From Sipunculus nudus (lineage: Eukaryota; Annelida; Sipuncula; Golfingiida; Sipunculidae), in contig CM049320.1 in the NCBI GenBank assembly GCA_026874595.1, forward strand, positions 27,700,714-27,764,713: 64,000 bases of DNA. Direction: 5' to 3'. Shown one piece after another: positions 47,839 through 58,299 of the stretch (position 1 is its first letter; every line of letters starts with the position of its first letter). The translations under genes were made by a program, and so were the position numbers. Below the pieces are notes generated by a model. The model saw only the letters and a list, made by a program, of their open reading frames with translations, did no database searches and had not been told where the DNA came from.

Positions 47839-48054
47839 AACAGAAAAAGGGAAATAAATTGGAAAAACTCACCGAACAGCAGAAGTGTTAAAACAGACGT
47901 TGAAAAAAGAATCTTAAAAATCAGCGACAAATATCTACCAAAAATCCACAAACTGCATAAAAGATTCAGTAATAATACTATCAAAACAAGCTTCTGTGAC
48001 ATGAAGAACATGATGCAAATAAAAGCAGCACATAACATAATGATCATGACATAA
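47839..48054 (+). pseudogene. Penelope-like element ORF fragment (RT to GIY-YIG linker)
   Basis: A 71-codon frame reads NRKREINWKNSPNSRSVKTD, then VEKRILKISD, then KYLPKIHKLHKRFSNNTIK and TSFCDMKNMMQIKAAHN. It follows the pattern common in animal Penelope-like elements between reverse transcriptase and GIY-YIG nuclease (R-IIWFNPPYSKNVKTN, FPKxHKLHKIFNRNTVKxSYxCMxNMxxIIxxHN). The frame ends at TAA 48052-48054. Downstream, RYCNKNEITL may be the decayed Cys-rich CNCRxK linker, but the nuclease itself is not recognisable. Pattern knowledge is from family memory, not an alignment. The copy is fragmentary and inactive. The hydrophobic 105-codon frame on the opposite strand is an antisense shadow of this relic. 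Confidence 0.65.
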
Positions 48055-49160
48055 AAGACCCAAACCCCCGAAAGATATTGTAACAAAAATGAAATAACAT
48101 TAGCCATCAATCACCTGAGAGATAATCCAGAAATCCAACACAGTAAAGTGCACATCGAGGCAATGTAGTCTATGTATTCAACAAATCTTATGTATCTGTG
48201 TGTATTCTACAAAAGCGACCAAACACGGGTCAGTCGATGAAATGTGCTTATTTCAAGATGCCGCCACTCCCAATAGCCATTGAACCGTGTTAAAGTAAAT
48301 ACAGGAATAGCAGGGAACCGCAATCAGGCAATATTAACCTGACGATCGCCGATGTGTAAACAACAGCATGAAGCTCTTAGTAGTCACTCAAAGCTTCAGC
48401 CTTTTTGACATTGAGTGAATATGCTCTATTTAGCTGTATTAAGAACTTAACATTCATATCGACTATGTCGACTGTAACTCAAATATTGATACATATATAT
48501 GTATATATATATATATTTATATATATATACATTAAATACATATATATATATATATTTATATATATATAATATATATATAATGTATAAATATATAATATGT
48601 TCGTTTAATGTAAAATAATGGAATTGACAGAGCAATATTTTAAAGTTCAGCAAATAGGTTAGTTTTAGCTATTTATTAAAAGGTATGATTTTCCATTTTT
48701 TTTTAATCGTTTTGCGAAAACCAAAAATTTGTCAATAAAAAAATTATTACCCATCCTCACTTCCAAAAAACAACAAAATAATTACCTTAATAATGAGAAA
48801 ATAAGGCAAAAAAAATAAGGTTTGGTTCTAAGGCACTTTTTTTAAGAAATCAAGGCGGCCGAGCTTTTTTTTTTTATCTTTTTATATGTTTCGATAGACA
48901 TTCCAGATGGTAAGGGACCAGCATAATAATAACAAATTTATTTTTCATAATCTAGTAGAAGCACTACATAAGAAAGGAAATTTTATCAAAATTGTATGAT
49001 TTTATCTTCTTGAAAGAAATGTCCGATCGGCAAGAACTCAAAATTGGTAAGTTTTTTTTATTGAAAATCAAAATAAAAATTTTTGATGCGGGAGTTTAAA
49101 TTTGGTGGTGCCTGAGAACCATACCTTTTATTTTGGTGGCCTAAGGACTGTAGATAAGAA
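48055..49160. other. AT-rich spacer with TA-rich low complexity
   Basis: 48485-48600 is a TATATA-rich low-complexity stretch. 48690-49130 has many A and T runs. Further decayed parts of the Penelope-like copy may reach about 48400, but I cannot support them. Confidence 0.5.
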
Positions 49161-49230
49161 CTAGCCTGATTTGATCGAACTCATTATTATTAGGCCATGC
49201 CATATATGGAGTTCGATCAAATCAGTCTAG
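49161..49230. repeat. 22-bp inverted repeat hairpin
   Basis: CTAGCCTGATTTGATCGAAC plus TC (49161-49182) is the reverse complement of 49209-49230 with one mismatch. The loop is 26 bases. The geometry resembles a miRNA precursor or MITE end pair, but arms beyond 22 bp do not pair. Confidence 0.7.
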
Positions 49231-49544
49231 ATGGTAACAGAAAAAAAAAACAATCTACATGTAAAATACCATTAAATCATGATTTTTTTAAATCAAACTT
49301 CATATTATTTCAGCTCATTCTTGCGCAGCTTGCCCAATAGTTGTAGGTTGGAAGGACAGTATCTTTTATGGTTGGGTCTAATTATTATGATAAATATTTC
49401 GATATTTTAACCTAGGCATCATGTGTGAATTGACATCCCATATAAATTTTCTATACATTTTTGTGAAGCATATATAAGCTCAACACAAATTGGCACCAGT
49501 AGCGTGTTTCTTGTGTGCCAAGATATGTCTAATTATAGGAAACT

Positions 49545-49720
49545 TGCATTTCCGTCAGGCGGCGCTACGGACGCTTGTCACGTTGGTCGGCCACAAGGAA
49601 TTGTGACCGGCGCCTTGCTCGCAGTACCTGTTTTGCGCGGAATATAGCGCTTTTGCGCATGCTCGAATTTTAATTTCCTGTTTACCGCTCGAAAGAGAAA
49701 GGCAAGACGAACTTGTGCTG
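49545..49720 (+). promoter_or_regulatory. GC-rich promoter-like segment with 5' exon candidate
   Basis: An island rich in GC and CpG within AT-rich DNA (about 49555-49660) ends with TTGCGCATGCTC, close to the NRF-1 site YGCGCAYGCGC. The next 50 bases (TTTCCTGTTTACCGCTCGAA to GACGAACTTGTGCTG) stop at a strong splice donor, GTAAGT, at 49721. A matching acceptor CATTTCAG precedes 50369. This is the layout of a TATA-less housekeeping promoter with a non-coding first exon. Transcription start and expression are inferred. Confidence 0.45.
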
Positions 49721-50375
49721 GTAAGTTTTTTAAAGTTATATCAATATTTAGCTACCGAAATTGGGATCGAAACTTTTTAAAGTTGATTAAGGCAAACTTG
49801 TGAGAATGATACATTGTTGAGACCGATATTATTTAGTCAGATGCGGTACAATGAACGCGTCCGATTTGTAAACATTATAATTTATGTCGGCGCAGGTGCA
49901 AAAAAATTGAGTTTTTCGGGTTAGTGTAGTTTCACTGCCTGGTAACTGTCAGAATGTGGTTTCATCGGCTGTCACCCGTCAGAATGACAGCTGATTATTA
50001 CGTAACCGCCCGCTGTTTGACAGTTCTGTGACGGATCGTGTCGCGATCTATGCGGGACGCTTCACTTGGTGTATTTGACAGTGTCAGTGGACGTAAATGA
50101 TAATAATGGCAGTAATGCCATGGTTAATCGTGCGCGTCTTTGTTATTAGTTACTCTATTATTAACAGTATTTAGTTTATGGTATATATGCCTGATATTAT
50201 TTTTATTGATAACACTTTGTGTGCATTCAACCTAGCAGTTGTTAATAAATTGTTAACTTTCTCTACTGCTCCAGTTAAGCTAGGTTAATAAATATAATTC
50301 ACACACTGAAAGATATTGTATTACTTGTATACTTACTTTTTTATTAAATTATCTGTATTTCATTTCAGGTACATC

Positions 50376-50444
50376 ATGTCTGAGCAGGGGACAGGTACAG
50401 CCTTTTCAGCCCGTGGAATAACATACAACAATAAATCATCTTGA
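50376..50444 (+). CDS. Short ORF in candidate second exon (22 codons)
   Basis: After the acceptor at 50361-50368 the exon begins GTACATC and then ATG, opening MSEQGTGTAFSARGITYNNK plus SS and a TGA stop. I do not recognise the peptide. The ATG is the first in the predicted spliced transcript. Alternatively only MSEQGTG is coding and the exon ends at the donor-like GTACAG at 50393, continuing to an exon I could not find. An AATAAA at 50466 would suit the short version. With no homology to lean on, this is a weak gene call that rests on the splice layout. Confidence 0.3.
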   Translation: MSEQGTGTAFSARGITYNNKSS

Positions 50445-50465
50445 TTTTCTGTATATGTATTTATT

Positions 50466-50471
50466 TAATAA
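50466..50471 (+). terminator. Candidate poly(A) signal of the small transcript
   Basis: AATAAA, 22 bases after the TGA stop and followed by T/GT-rich sequence. Confidence 0.35.
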
Positions 50472-51090
50472 ACATGGTAACATTGTGTATATTTTTGTAC
50501 TATGTTATACATATTTTTTTTTTCATATTCCGACATTCATTTAAGAACATTTGAAAATCAGTATTAATAAACTTCATCTATTTCCTTTATTTTTCCATCA
50601 TACATATGGACATATTTTTTGTGTTTTTATATTGTTTGAAAACTAATGCAGTCAAATAATAACATGTTGCCAAAAGTTCACATAAAATGTATTTTATATG
50701 TAAATAAAATTATTCATAAAAAGTTCATTTTGTTCTTCCAAAACTTCCATGTTGTGTGACTGGGGGCGTGGCATAATGTGAGTGAGTGTGGTTTTCTTGT
50801 GTGTTTGGGTATGGTTTTGGGAGAAGTCATGCTTGACTGCCTTTGTATGTCAGGGTGAGGTTTCAGCTGTCAATGTGTGTCCCCTGGGAACCTCTGGCCT
50901 CTTCTTGTGGTCACAGTTAGGGGAGGGCTTAATTAAGGGGGCAGGTGAACAAAAATGGCCACATTTCAGAAACTTTCCTTTTAAATATCTCACTTTTGAT
51001 CATAATAATATTTTGAGCTTGGTGCCATAAGTAATAATTTCTTTTTCTCTATCCAATGATACAGATAATGTCAAAGATAAATAAAAATGA
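50472..51090. other. AT-rich sequence with a dispersed-repeat fragment
   Basis: 50760-51060 contains GGGGAGGGCTTAATTAAG and AAACTTTCCTTTTAAATATC, reading like a fragment of a dispersed invertebrate repeat. The open frame here is not supported as a gene. Confidence 0.4.
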
Positions 51091-52201
51091 TTTTTGTGCA
51101 AGTCCCTACTAATAAGTTGACATACGGATTTGTTTTAGTTTTGCTTTCTGAAAAAGATAAATTTATATGCATGTTACAAACTCACCATTATGTGCAGCTA
51201 CATAATAGATAATAGTCAGCTACATAAAGATTATAGCATACTAGATCATTTTCATAATCTATGAAATTTTAAAAATAAATTTTGTTCAGTATAAATTTTA
51301 CTATGCATCTAATACAAAGAAATCGACCCTATGCAATCATCTGCTTAATCTGTACAGTTATGGGCCGGTCATTCCCATTATGAATGGAACTGACACAACA
51401 TCTTTTATAACCTAGTGACTCAGAGTTATGGTACATAAAGATTCTATCCAAGGTGCAAGTTAAATGCCCAAGCTGGCCAATGATATCTTTTGTGTATACA
51501 AATTCCCATATTGCACATTTTCCTGATATACCTATTACATATAACAACTGTAGATAACAATATCCTCTGTCGTGACTTTTGGGATCAATATATAAAAGTA
51601 ATGTATTTAGTAGTTAATCCAGTATACGCATATGGGATATATTACTTTTTTAACTGAAATAAAGTGAATATATGCTCGTGCTAACGATCAAGTTAATAAG
51701 GAAATTTTCCATTCATGTCTACAAACTCTAGTAGCTAATCCTTGATTAGGCCGGTAAGTGGACTGAACACCTGGATCGTTCTCATCAAGAAAAATAGCCA
51801 GTTGGAAAATGAAACTATTTCCTGTTAATAAAACGGAAAAGCAGTGCTGGTCATTAAACATCACCTGCAAAGCTTCTTGCTTTTCCTTCAGAACCACATC
51901 TCTTCAATGGTGACTCATGTAAATCTGCACAACTTTTGTTAATCTGTTCTCAAACTCTGACATTGTAGTCACGTGTCACTTTCTCAATCAGCGTGCCATA
52001 GACTATTCTATCTTTAATCTGCCGATTAAAGAATAGCTGAAGTGGTTCAGCAGCAACCACAGAGAACCATTAAATATGACATCATCTGACACCTCGTGGT
52101 GTACGTTTGGAAACCCTGTATTGGGCAAAATAGATACATTTCAGCTGCTCATAAAATGCATCTGTAAATAACTAATTTTTTTGTAGTATCTTAGATTGAT
52201 G

Positions 52202-52261
<60 letters not shown>

Positions 52262-52828
52262 TGTGCAAGTCCCTGCTAATAAGTTGACATACGGATTTGG
52301 TTTGGTTTTGCTTTCTGAAAAAGATAAATTTATATGCATGTTACAAACTTACCATTATGTGCAGCTACATAATAGATAATAGTCAGCTACATAAAGATTA
52401 TAGCATACTAGATCATTTTCATAATCTATGAAATTTTAAAAATAAATTTTGTTCAGTATAAATTTTACTATGCATCTAATACAAAGAATTCGACCCTATG
52501 CAATCATCTGCTTAATCTGTACAGTTATGGGCCGGTCATTCCCATTATGAATGGAACTGATACAACATTTTTTATAACCTAGTGACGTGTCACTTTCTCA
52601 ATCAGCGTGCCATAGACTATACTATCTTTAATCTGCCGATTGGTGATTTTTATTAAAGAATATCTGAAGTGGTTCAGCAGCAACCACAGAGAACCATTAA
52701 ATATGACATCATCTGAAACCGCGTGGTGTACGTTTGGAAACCCTGTATTGGGCAAAATAGATACATTTCATCTGCTCATAAAATGCATCTGTAAATAACT
52801 AATTTTTTTGTAGTATCTTAGATTGATG

Positions 52829-52830
<2 letters not shown>
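51091..52830 (+). repeat. Recent local tandem duplication with internal deletion
   Basis: 51091-51418 and 52258-52586 are nearly identical. Copy two then jumps directly to the equivalent of 51973 (GTGTCACTTTCTCAATCAGC) and runs in parallel to its end, so about 540 bp are missing from it. Each copy ends in GTAGTATCTTAGATTGATGT followed by a (TA)n tract. The high identity shows it is much younger than the 10-kb segmental duplication in which it lies. Confidence 0.85.
52204..52258. repeat. (AT)n microsatellite
   Basis: About 27 AT units at the boundary between the two local duplicate copies. Confidence 0.95.

Positions 52831-52831
<1 letters not shown>

Positions 52832-52883
<52 letters not shown>
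52832..52883. repeat. (AT)n microsatellite
   Basis: About 26 AT units closing the second local duplicate copy. Translations give Ile/Tyr runs only. Confidence 0.95.
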
Positions 52884-52886
<3 letters not shown>

Positions 52887-54471
52887 CCCGAGAGAAAATA
52901 AAGATGGGGTTTAAAGTAGCACTTAGAGGAGGATCGGGGAGAAGTAAAGGTGTAATGTACGGCAGAGGGCGGAGTAATCCGGCAGACACCCTAGGAGGTA
53001 TGAGTGAGACCTTATGTTTTGACTTAGCCGAACTGATTCCAATAGGCCGAAGCGTAGTGAATGCGGCATTGGGTGTTGCCGCCGTTCTTCCAAAGTACAA
53101 GCTTCTAGAGGGGATTGGTGTGCTTAACCAACGCTTTAGGTATACTTTGTCTGGACTAAGGGTTCTACTTAAAGGTAAGGTTGTTAGACCTAAGTGTACG
53201 CCATTACATTATTTGACGAGTCCAGGACATTTCTGTTTTCCGCGACAGTCCTCATGTGAGGCACCCACTACTCAACATGGCCGTCCTCTGCCCTGTTCTC
53301 CAGCAAGATAGTTGTTAACTCAGTGCATTTGATCGTCTGAAATAAATGCAATGATATTTATAATATGAAAATAATGCACTATATTGATACAAATATCGGT
53401 ACATTCAAAATATCTTGACTGGACTTAGAGAATCCCCTTGGCTCAGACTTTTTATGATTATAAGTGTGGTGTAAGATATACATAAATCCATATTGCTTTA
53501 TATGGTAAATGGATTCCGGAAGTATTTTCTCTTCCGATCGACGAGCAAGCAGTAACAAGTTGGCACTTTAGGCCTTTCTTGATACTATGAATAAATTTAT
53601 TTCTTTTTACAAAACCGTAGCTTCTGTAGCACAAAGAGTTGTCGCTTAATCAATGAACCACACGCTCTGTGTGCTACGTAGGTAACAGTTATACGCCAAG
53701 CTGCCACCAGGGTCTAGTTGCGTAGCAACCACAAAGAGTCCATTGTAGCGAGAGTAGAGACCGGCACAGTTCGAATTTGTCGCATTTACCCGACCTGTTA
53801 GAAAGTATTAGGTGCTATAATAAAGGCATGAGACTGACTACATAGGCTAGCACTAGGTAAATTTGACATTTTCAATTTCCAATAATTTAATTCAATTGTA
53901 AACAACATAGGAATTGCTTTCTTAAGTTCTACACAATTTTTGTGTATGTATAGCATGAAATACATTTGTATATAGTTGATTATAATTTTTACAATCAATG
54001 AAACACAGTTCATTGTGTTATTCAATTTGAATATGGGTTAAAAATAAATGACAGGGCGGGAAGTGCCTGACCACATATGAACCAAAATCATGAAATCAAA
54101 CATGTGTTAAGGCCTTAAGCAACAGAAAGACAAAGTATATAAAACATAGCAAAACATACAACAACAAACAAAACAAAAGATTAAGCAGAAAAATTAAAAA
54201 ATACTCCAGTTAGCAACAGTGACCTACTCTATTAATCGGGGCAACAACAAACGCTCTCTATTTTAAGGTAAAGATGGTGTTGTTCATGGATGATTTTGTA
54301 GAAACATACAAAAATTCAAATTATTTAAATAATCACTTTGATTTAAAAACAACCAACTTATTAACATCACCAAAAGGCGCAACCTCTGCTAAGATATTAT
54401 GAAAAGTTAAAGGTCTAAGTTCATAAATACTTTGTAGGAAAAATCATGGATCTAAACTCTTACAAGATCAC

Positions 54472-54472
<1 letters not shown>

Positions 54473-54497
<25 letters not shown>
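54473..54497. repeat. (AT)n microsatellite
   Basis: About 12 AT units; the equivalent place in copy A (about 43915) lacks the expansion. Confidence 0.9.
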
Positions 54498-54502
<5 letters not shown>

Positions 54503-56402
54503 GCCGGGGTAATTAATGACCCCACTTGGTCCATTGAAGGATATCAGGACATTAAAGGACCTGGAATAACTCACACTCATGGAGGTCCCTAAAATCTCCT
54601 TAAAAACCTGAAATAATGTTACTGTGACCTATATCCTCCGGTAAATGGGAGTTGAACGTATCCCCCAGAATAATTTTTGAAGATTTATACAAAATCCACA
54701 GTAACTGAGAAACTCCGCTTTGATTGCCATGACTCTTTCCATGCATGTTGATCAGAGAGTGTTTCCTCATTCCCATTTTTTCTACTTTGCCGAATCATCT
54801 CTCCATTTGAGACCCTGAAATGAAGCAGTCCTTCCGTTAACAGGGCAAAAATAGTAACCGTTAGACCTAAAAACTCAACATCCAGGAAGGTCCGAGGAAA
54901 CTTTCATTTGAAAAACAAATCTGGTCGCACTGATCTGTATTCAGTGAGCTTCTGGCTGAAAACATCATTTGGAGCAATAAGAGAGTCACATGAGCTAAGG
55001 TCTAGAAACATCTTACGCAACATCAAGGGAGGTTCTTCTTTTTTAAACCTGAAATTGTTGACCTGATTGATTGAACAATGTCCATTGGTTATTAATGGTT
55101 ACGATGAATAGAGGACTTCAAAGCAAAGAGTTTAAGTGGTAATTTTTCTATATTACTATGAGTAGATCTAAAGATACAGCAGTGAATGTTTCCCATAAAC
55201 ATAATTGACCTTCTCATTTCATTTTTCCGATGTGAAGTTAATAGTATGAGTAACCCTTTTAGATAGACAAGCATGTTCTTTTTTGTATCATGCTTATGGT
55301 GGGGTCTGAGAGTAGCTACCCCATTCGAAAACTGAGATTTGTTTTATATATTGCTTTCGAAAATGAGAGTCTGTAGATATTTCACCAAAAAAGTCCAATA
55401 AAACTGATAGAATTTGACCGCATTTTCCAAGAGAAATAAAGTAGCAATAACGAGAAGCATTAAGTGGACATATTTAATGAACAGTTGCTTTACTGCGGGT
55501 CACATTTTCTTGACATTATGGAAGTTCTCAGTGCTACACAAAATTCATACGTTCACGGACCTTTTTTTGGTCACAGGACTGATCATGTGAGCTCCCGCTT
55601 GCATTCGGCTATGGTCGTGTGCTTGTTTCATCAACTTGTTCATTTGATTTTGGACGCCTTACGCAAGGTGTTTGGAATGAAAATACGTAAAAATTTATTC
55701 CTGATAACAAGACGGTTATTTTGACATTGAAAAAGCACAGCTAAATATAGCTTGGTATATTGTAATAGGTATATCGGGAACCTACTGTTTTCTGTTGTGA
55801 TTATAGAGGCTTAAATTCTCTCTGTCATTACATCTTGATAATGTTAATTGTACGAATAGACAATTTTGTATTTTGCATTTTGAATTGTTCTAAATCCCAT
55901 CTCACGTAGTATGGCAGGCCACATCATAAAAATCCATGTCGGTCCCCTGTCCAGGTCTTCTTATGTATATGTATATTAATATATATAAATGCAAATTATT
56001 ATAAGTACATTAGCTACGTAATCCTACGGAGCTGGATTGGCACTTTAAGAATGTTGGCCTTCTTGGGATAAAATAATGCAAAATGGATGGGACCTCAAGT
56101 CATGGCTTGGCATAATTCAAGCTTTGTATTTTGATAATGGACAATTTCATCAGTTGCAAAGGCTTGTGTTACTACATGTTGTTAATCATGTATTGACGGA
56201 TATATATCAAATCCAATAGTTCTCAAGCTGTGTTTTTACAAAGTGAGTTAAAACGTAGTATGCCCTTTGAGCCACTTGTATTTTTTTCTAGTATTTTCAC
56301 TTTTTTTACCTTGTTGTTTTATACAACTGTTATTGTAGCAATTTCTTGGCTGTGGTTTTGCCCTCTTTTTTTTAGCGAACCTGTGAGCCTATGCGATGGT
56401 GC

Positions 56403-56462
56403 GGCGTCGTCCGTCGTGCGTCGTGTGTCGTGCGTCGTGCGTCGTGTGTCGTGCGTCGTCTG
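56403..56462. repeat. GTCGTGC-type short tandem repeat
   Basis: Seven to eight imperfect units of CGTCGTG(C/T), GC-rich, directly at the left side of the inserted repeat-array block. Confidence 0.85.
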
Positions 56463-56609
56463 TACGTTAACCATAGCTATCTCAAAAACGGCAGGAGCTG
56501 GCATCACCAATTTTTTCGCAAATAATCAGTCATTCAAAAAACAAAATCGGATTTTGTTTATTTTTTTCCTAACTGCATTTTCTTAGATTTAATAGGGAAA
56601 AAGCTAAAA

Positions 56610-57445
56610 AAGCTGTAAAAATCTTCTTTTTCGAAATTGTCCAGCCAAATTGTCCAATATTTCACAAGAATTCTTGGAACAATCTTTCTCAAATCTGTTC
56701 GAATGGTTCCAGTTCGGAGATTTTTGGTTGAGTTACAGGAGGTTGAACTTTGTTAACTGTGCAAAAAAGCATATTAAAATTTAAATCTCTAAAACGGCTG
56801 GAGCTATCATCACCAAATTTTATGCCAATATTGGTCACATAGGTCATATCTGAAATTTAGGTATTGGTGGCGCCACTTTCATCGGCCTTTTTTTTACGGG
56901 GTCATCAGTGCCTGTATCACACTTAGGGCTACAAAAAACTTCTTCTCTGGAACCATATGGCCAAAATGTTTAATATTCCATAGAAATGATCCTAGAGTAG
57001 TGCTTTCTGAAGTTTGTTTAAATGGTCTCTTTTCAGTGATTTTTTGCGAAGTTATGGGAAGCTGAATTTAGTCATATGCCATAACAGCCCATTTTAGCTC
57101 AGTGGCTACAAAGATCCTCTTCTCCAAAACCACCGGGCCAAATTCTTAAATCTCACACATTAATTATCCTCAGATGTTGATAATTCAAGTTTGTTCAAAT
57201 GGTTTCGGTTCAGTGCTTTTTGGCTGAGTTACGGGAAGCTGAACTTAGCCAGTTTGCTGCATCCTCCTATATGAGTTATAAACCTGCGAAACAGTTTTCG
57301 ACTGATGCCACTGAAGCCAGTTTGTTAAATATTTTACAAGAATAATCCCTACAATAATTCTTATAATAATCGTCATTAATGGCTCCACATGAATGATTTT
57401 TGGCTGAATTATGGAGACGTGAATTGAGTCATTTTACCATATATG
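56610..57445 (+). repeat. Four degenerate ~160-175 bp tandem units
   Basis: Units at about 56610-56780, 56928-57090, 57102-57258 and 57285-57440 share the order CTTCTTCTC, GGCCAAATT, TTTGTTCAAATGGT, CAGTG-TTTTTGGCTGAGTTA, GGGAAGCTGAACTTAG. They are diverged from one another. No coding capacity. Repeats of this style are widespread in mollusc genomes (general knowledge). Confidence 0.7.
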
Positions 57446-57904
57446 TTAGCTGTGTTATGCAGTTACATCTAGCCTGACACCAGTTTATCAGCATCTGTTA
57501 CATCATGCCACTAGACATTTAGATTTTAGGTTATTTTTGGTTAATATTTAAAAGAAAGTTTTTTTAAAAGCTTTTAAAAAATTTAGATTTATGATTTAAG
57601 TTATTCATCATACCAGGCAATGTTACAATCATGGATATTCAGCTCTCTGTGGCTATATAAAGACAACTGTACGTGGATTATAAATAATTGGTATCCCTTC
57701 TCAACTTAATTCTAGAATTTACCATCAATGAGATATATCTGTATTTCAATTTTGCATTCAATGTGCATCCGTAATAATTTTACATATATTCCTGATTTCT
57801 TTTTTATGAAAAGTCAGCTGAAATGCATTTTGTATTGGAAAAATTTCAAAGCTGTTTCAAGTAGGGACCACTGTTGTGTACAGATGGCAGCACTTGGTTT
57901 ACCA

Positions 57905-58132
57905 TTGGCAGATTGCCAGTGCCTTGATGTTGGCCATTAGCCAAGATGATGTCAGCTCTATAAATAGTTTTGGCACAGTGCCAGGATTGGAAGAAGTGCA
58001 GCCAGGTATAGGTCAAGAGTTCACTTAGTGCAGTAGCTGCATTCTATTTATAGCTTTGACACAGTGCTCACTGCATCATATTTGGCACCAAAGTTCAGCC
58101 TAAATCTATTTATAGCTTTGGCAGACTGCCAA
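57905..58132 (+). promoter_or_regulatory. Repeated MEF2-like plus NFI-like composite module
   Basis: Three MEF2-consensus words CTA(A/T)4TAG occur at 57958-57967 (CTATAAATAG), 58044-58053 and 58106-58115 (both CTATTTATAG). Each is followed after two to three bases by an NFI-type palindrome: 57970-57984 (TTGGCACAGTGCCAG), a decayed one at 58055-58070, and a perfect TTGGCAGACTGCCAA at 58118-58132. A fourth NFI-like site without MEF2 is at 57905-57919. Spacing inside each module is constant. CTATAAATAG could also serve as a TATA box. No gene follows directly, so activity is unproven. Confidence 0.45.
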
Positions 58133-58299
58133 CTGTGTCAAATTATGCAACAGGTCAATAGTTCACTCAGTTCAGCCAGGTGCAGGTCAAGAGTTCATTC
58201 AGTGCTGTAGCTTGAGGCAGCAATTTGTCACAGGTCAACTCGGGGCAACTGCCTTACTCACCTAATCCTTGTCTGCCCAGAGCATCAAACTCTAGGGAA

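Larger units (their letters stand above)
51234..56350 (+). repeat. Segmental duplication, copy B (left part)
   Basis: Collinear with 41056-46330; see copy A for the matched intervals. Includes 52885-53220, where an insert-like stretch (about 52966-53220) is absent from copy A but is partly matched by the relic at 33490-33620, so it is more likely a loss in copy A. The + strand frame through 52895-53311 is open but on inspection shows no known domain. Confidence 0.8.

Noticed and set aside
47793-48110. Highly hydrophobic 105-codon frame on the minus strand, like a membrane protein
   Set aside because: It is antisense to the Penelope-like element fragment on the + strand, whose family pattern is recognisable; hydrophobicity follows from the AT-rich complement.
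52823-53311. 162-codon + strand frame at 53 kb, longest in its area
   Set aside because: It starts in a (TA)n microsatellite, matches no family I recognise, and its counterparts in the other duplicate copies do not stay open.
56230-56586. 118-codon frame with Val/Cys/Arg repeats
   Set aside because: Runs through the GTCGTGC tandem repeat; its first part is considered separately as possible old coding similarity between duplicates.
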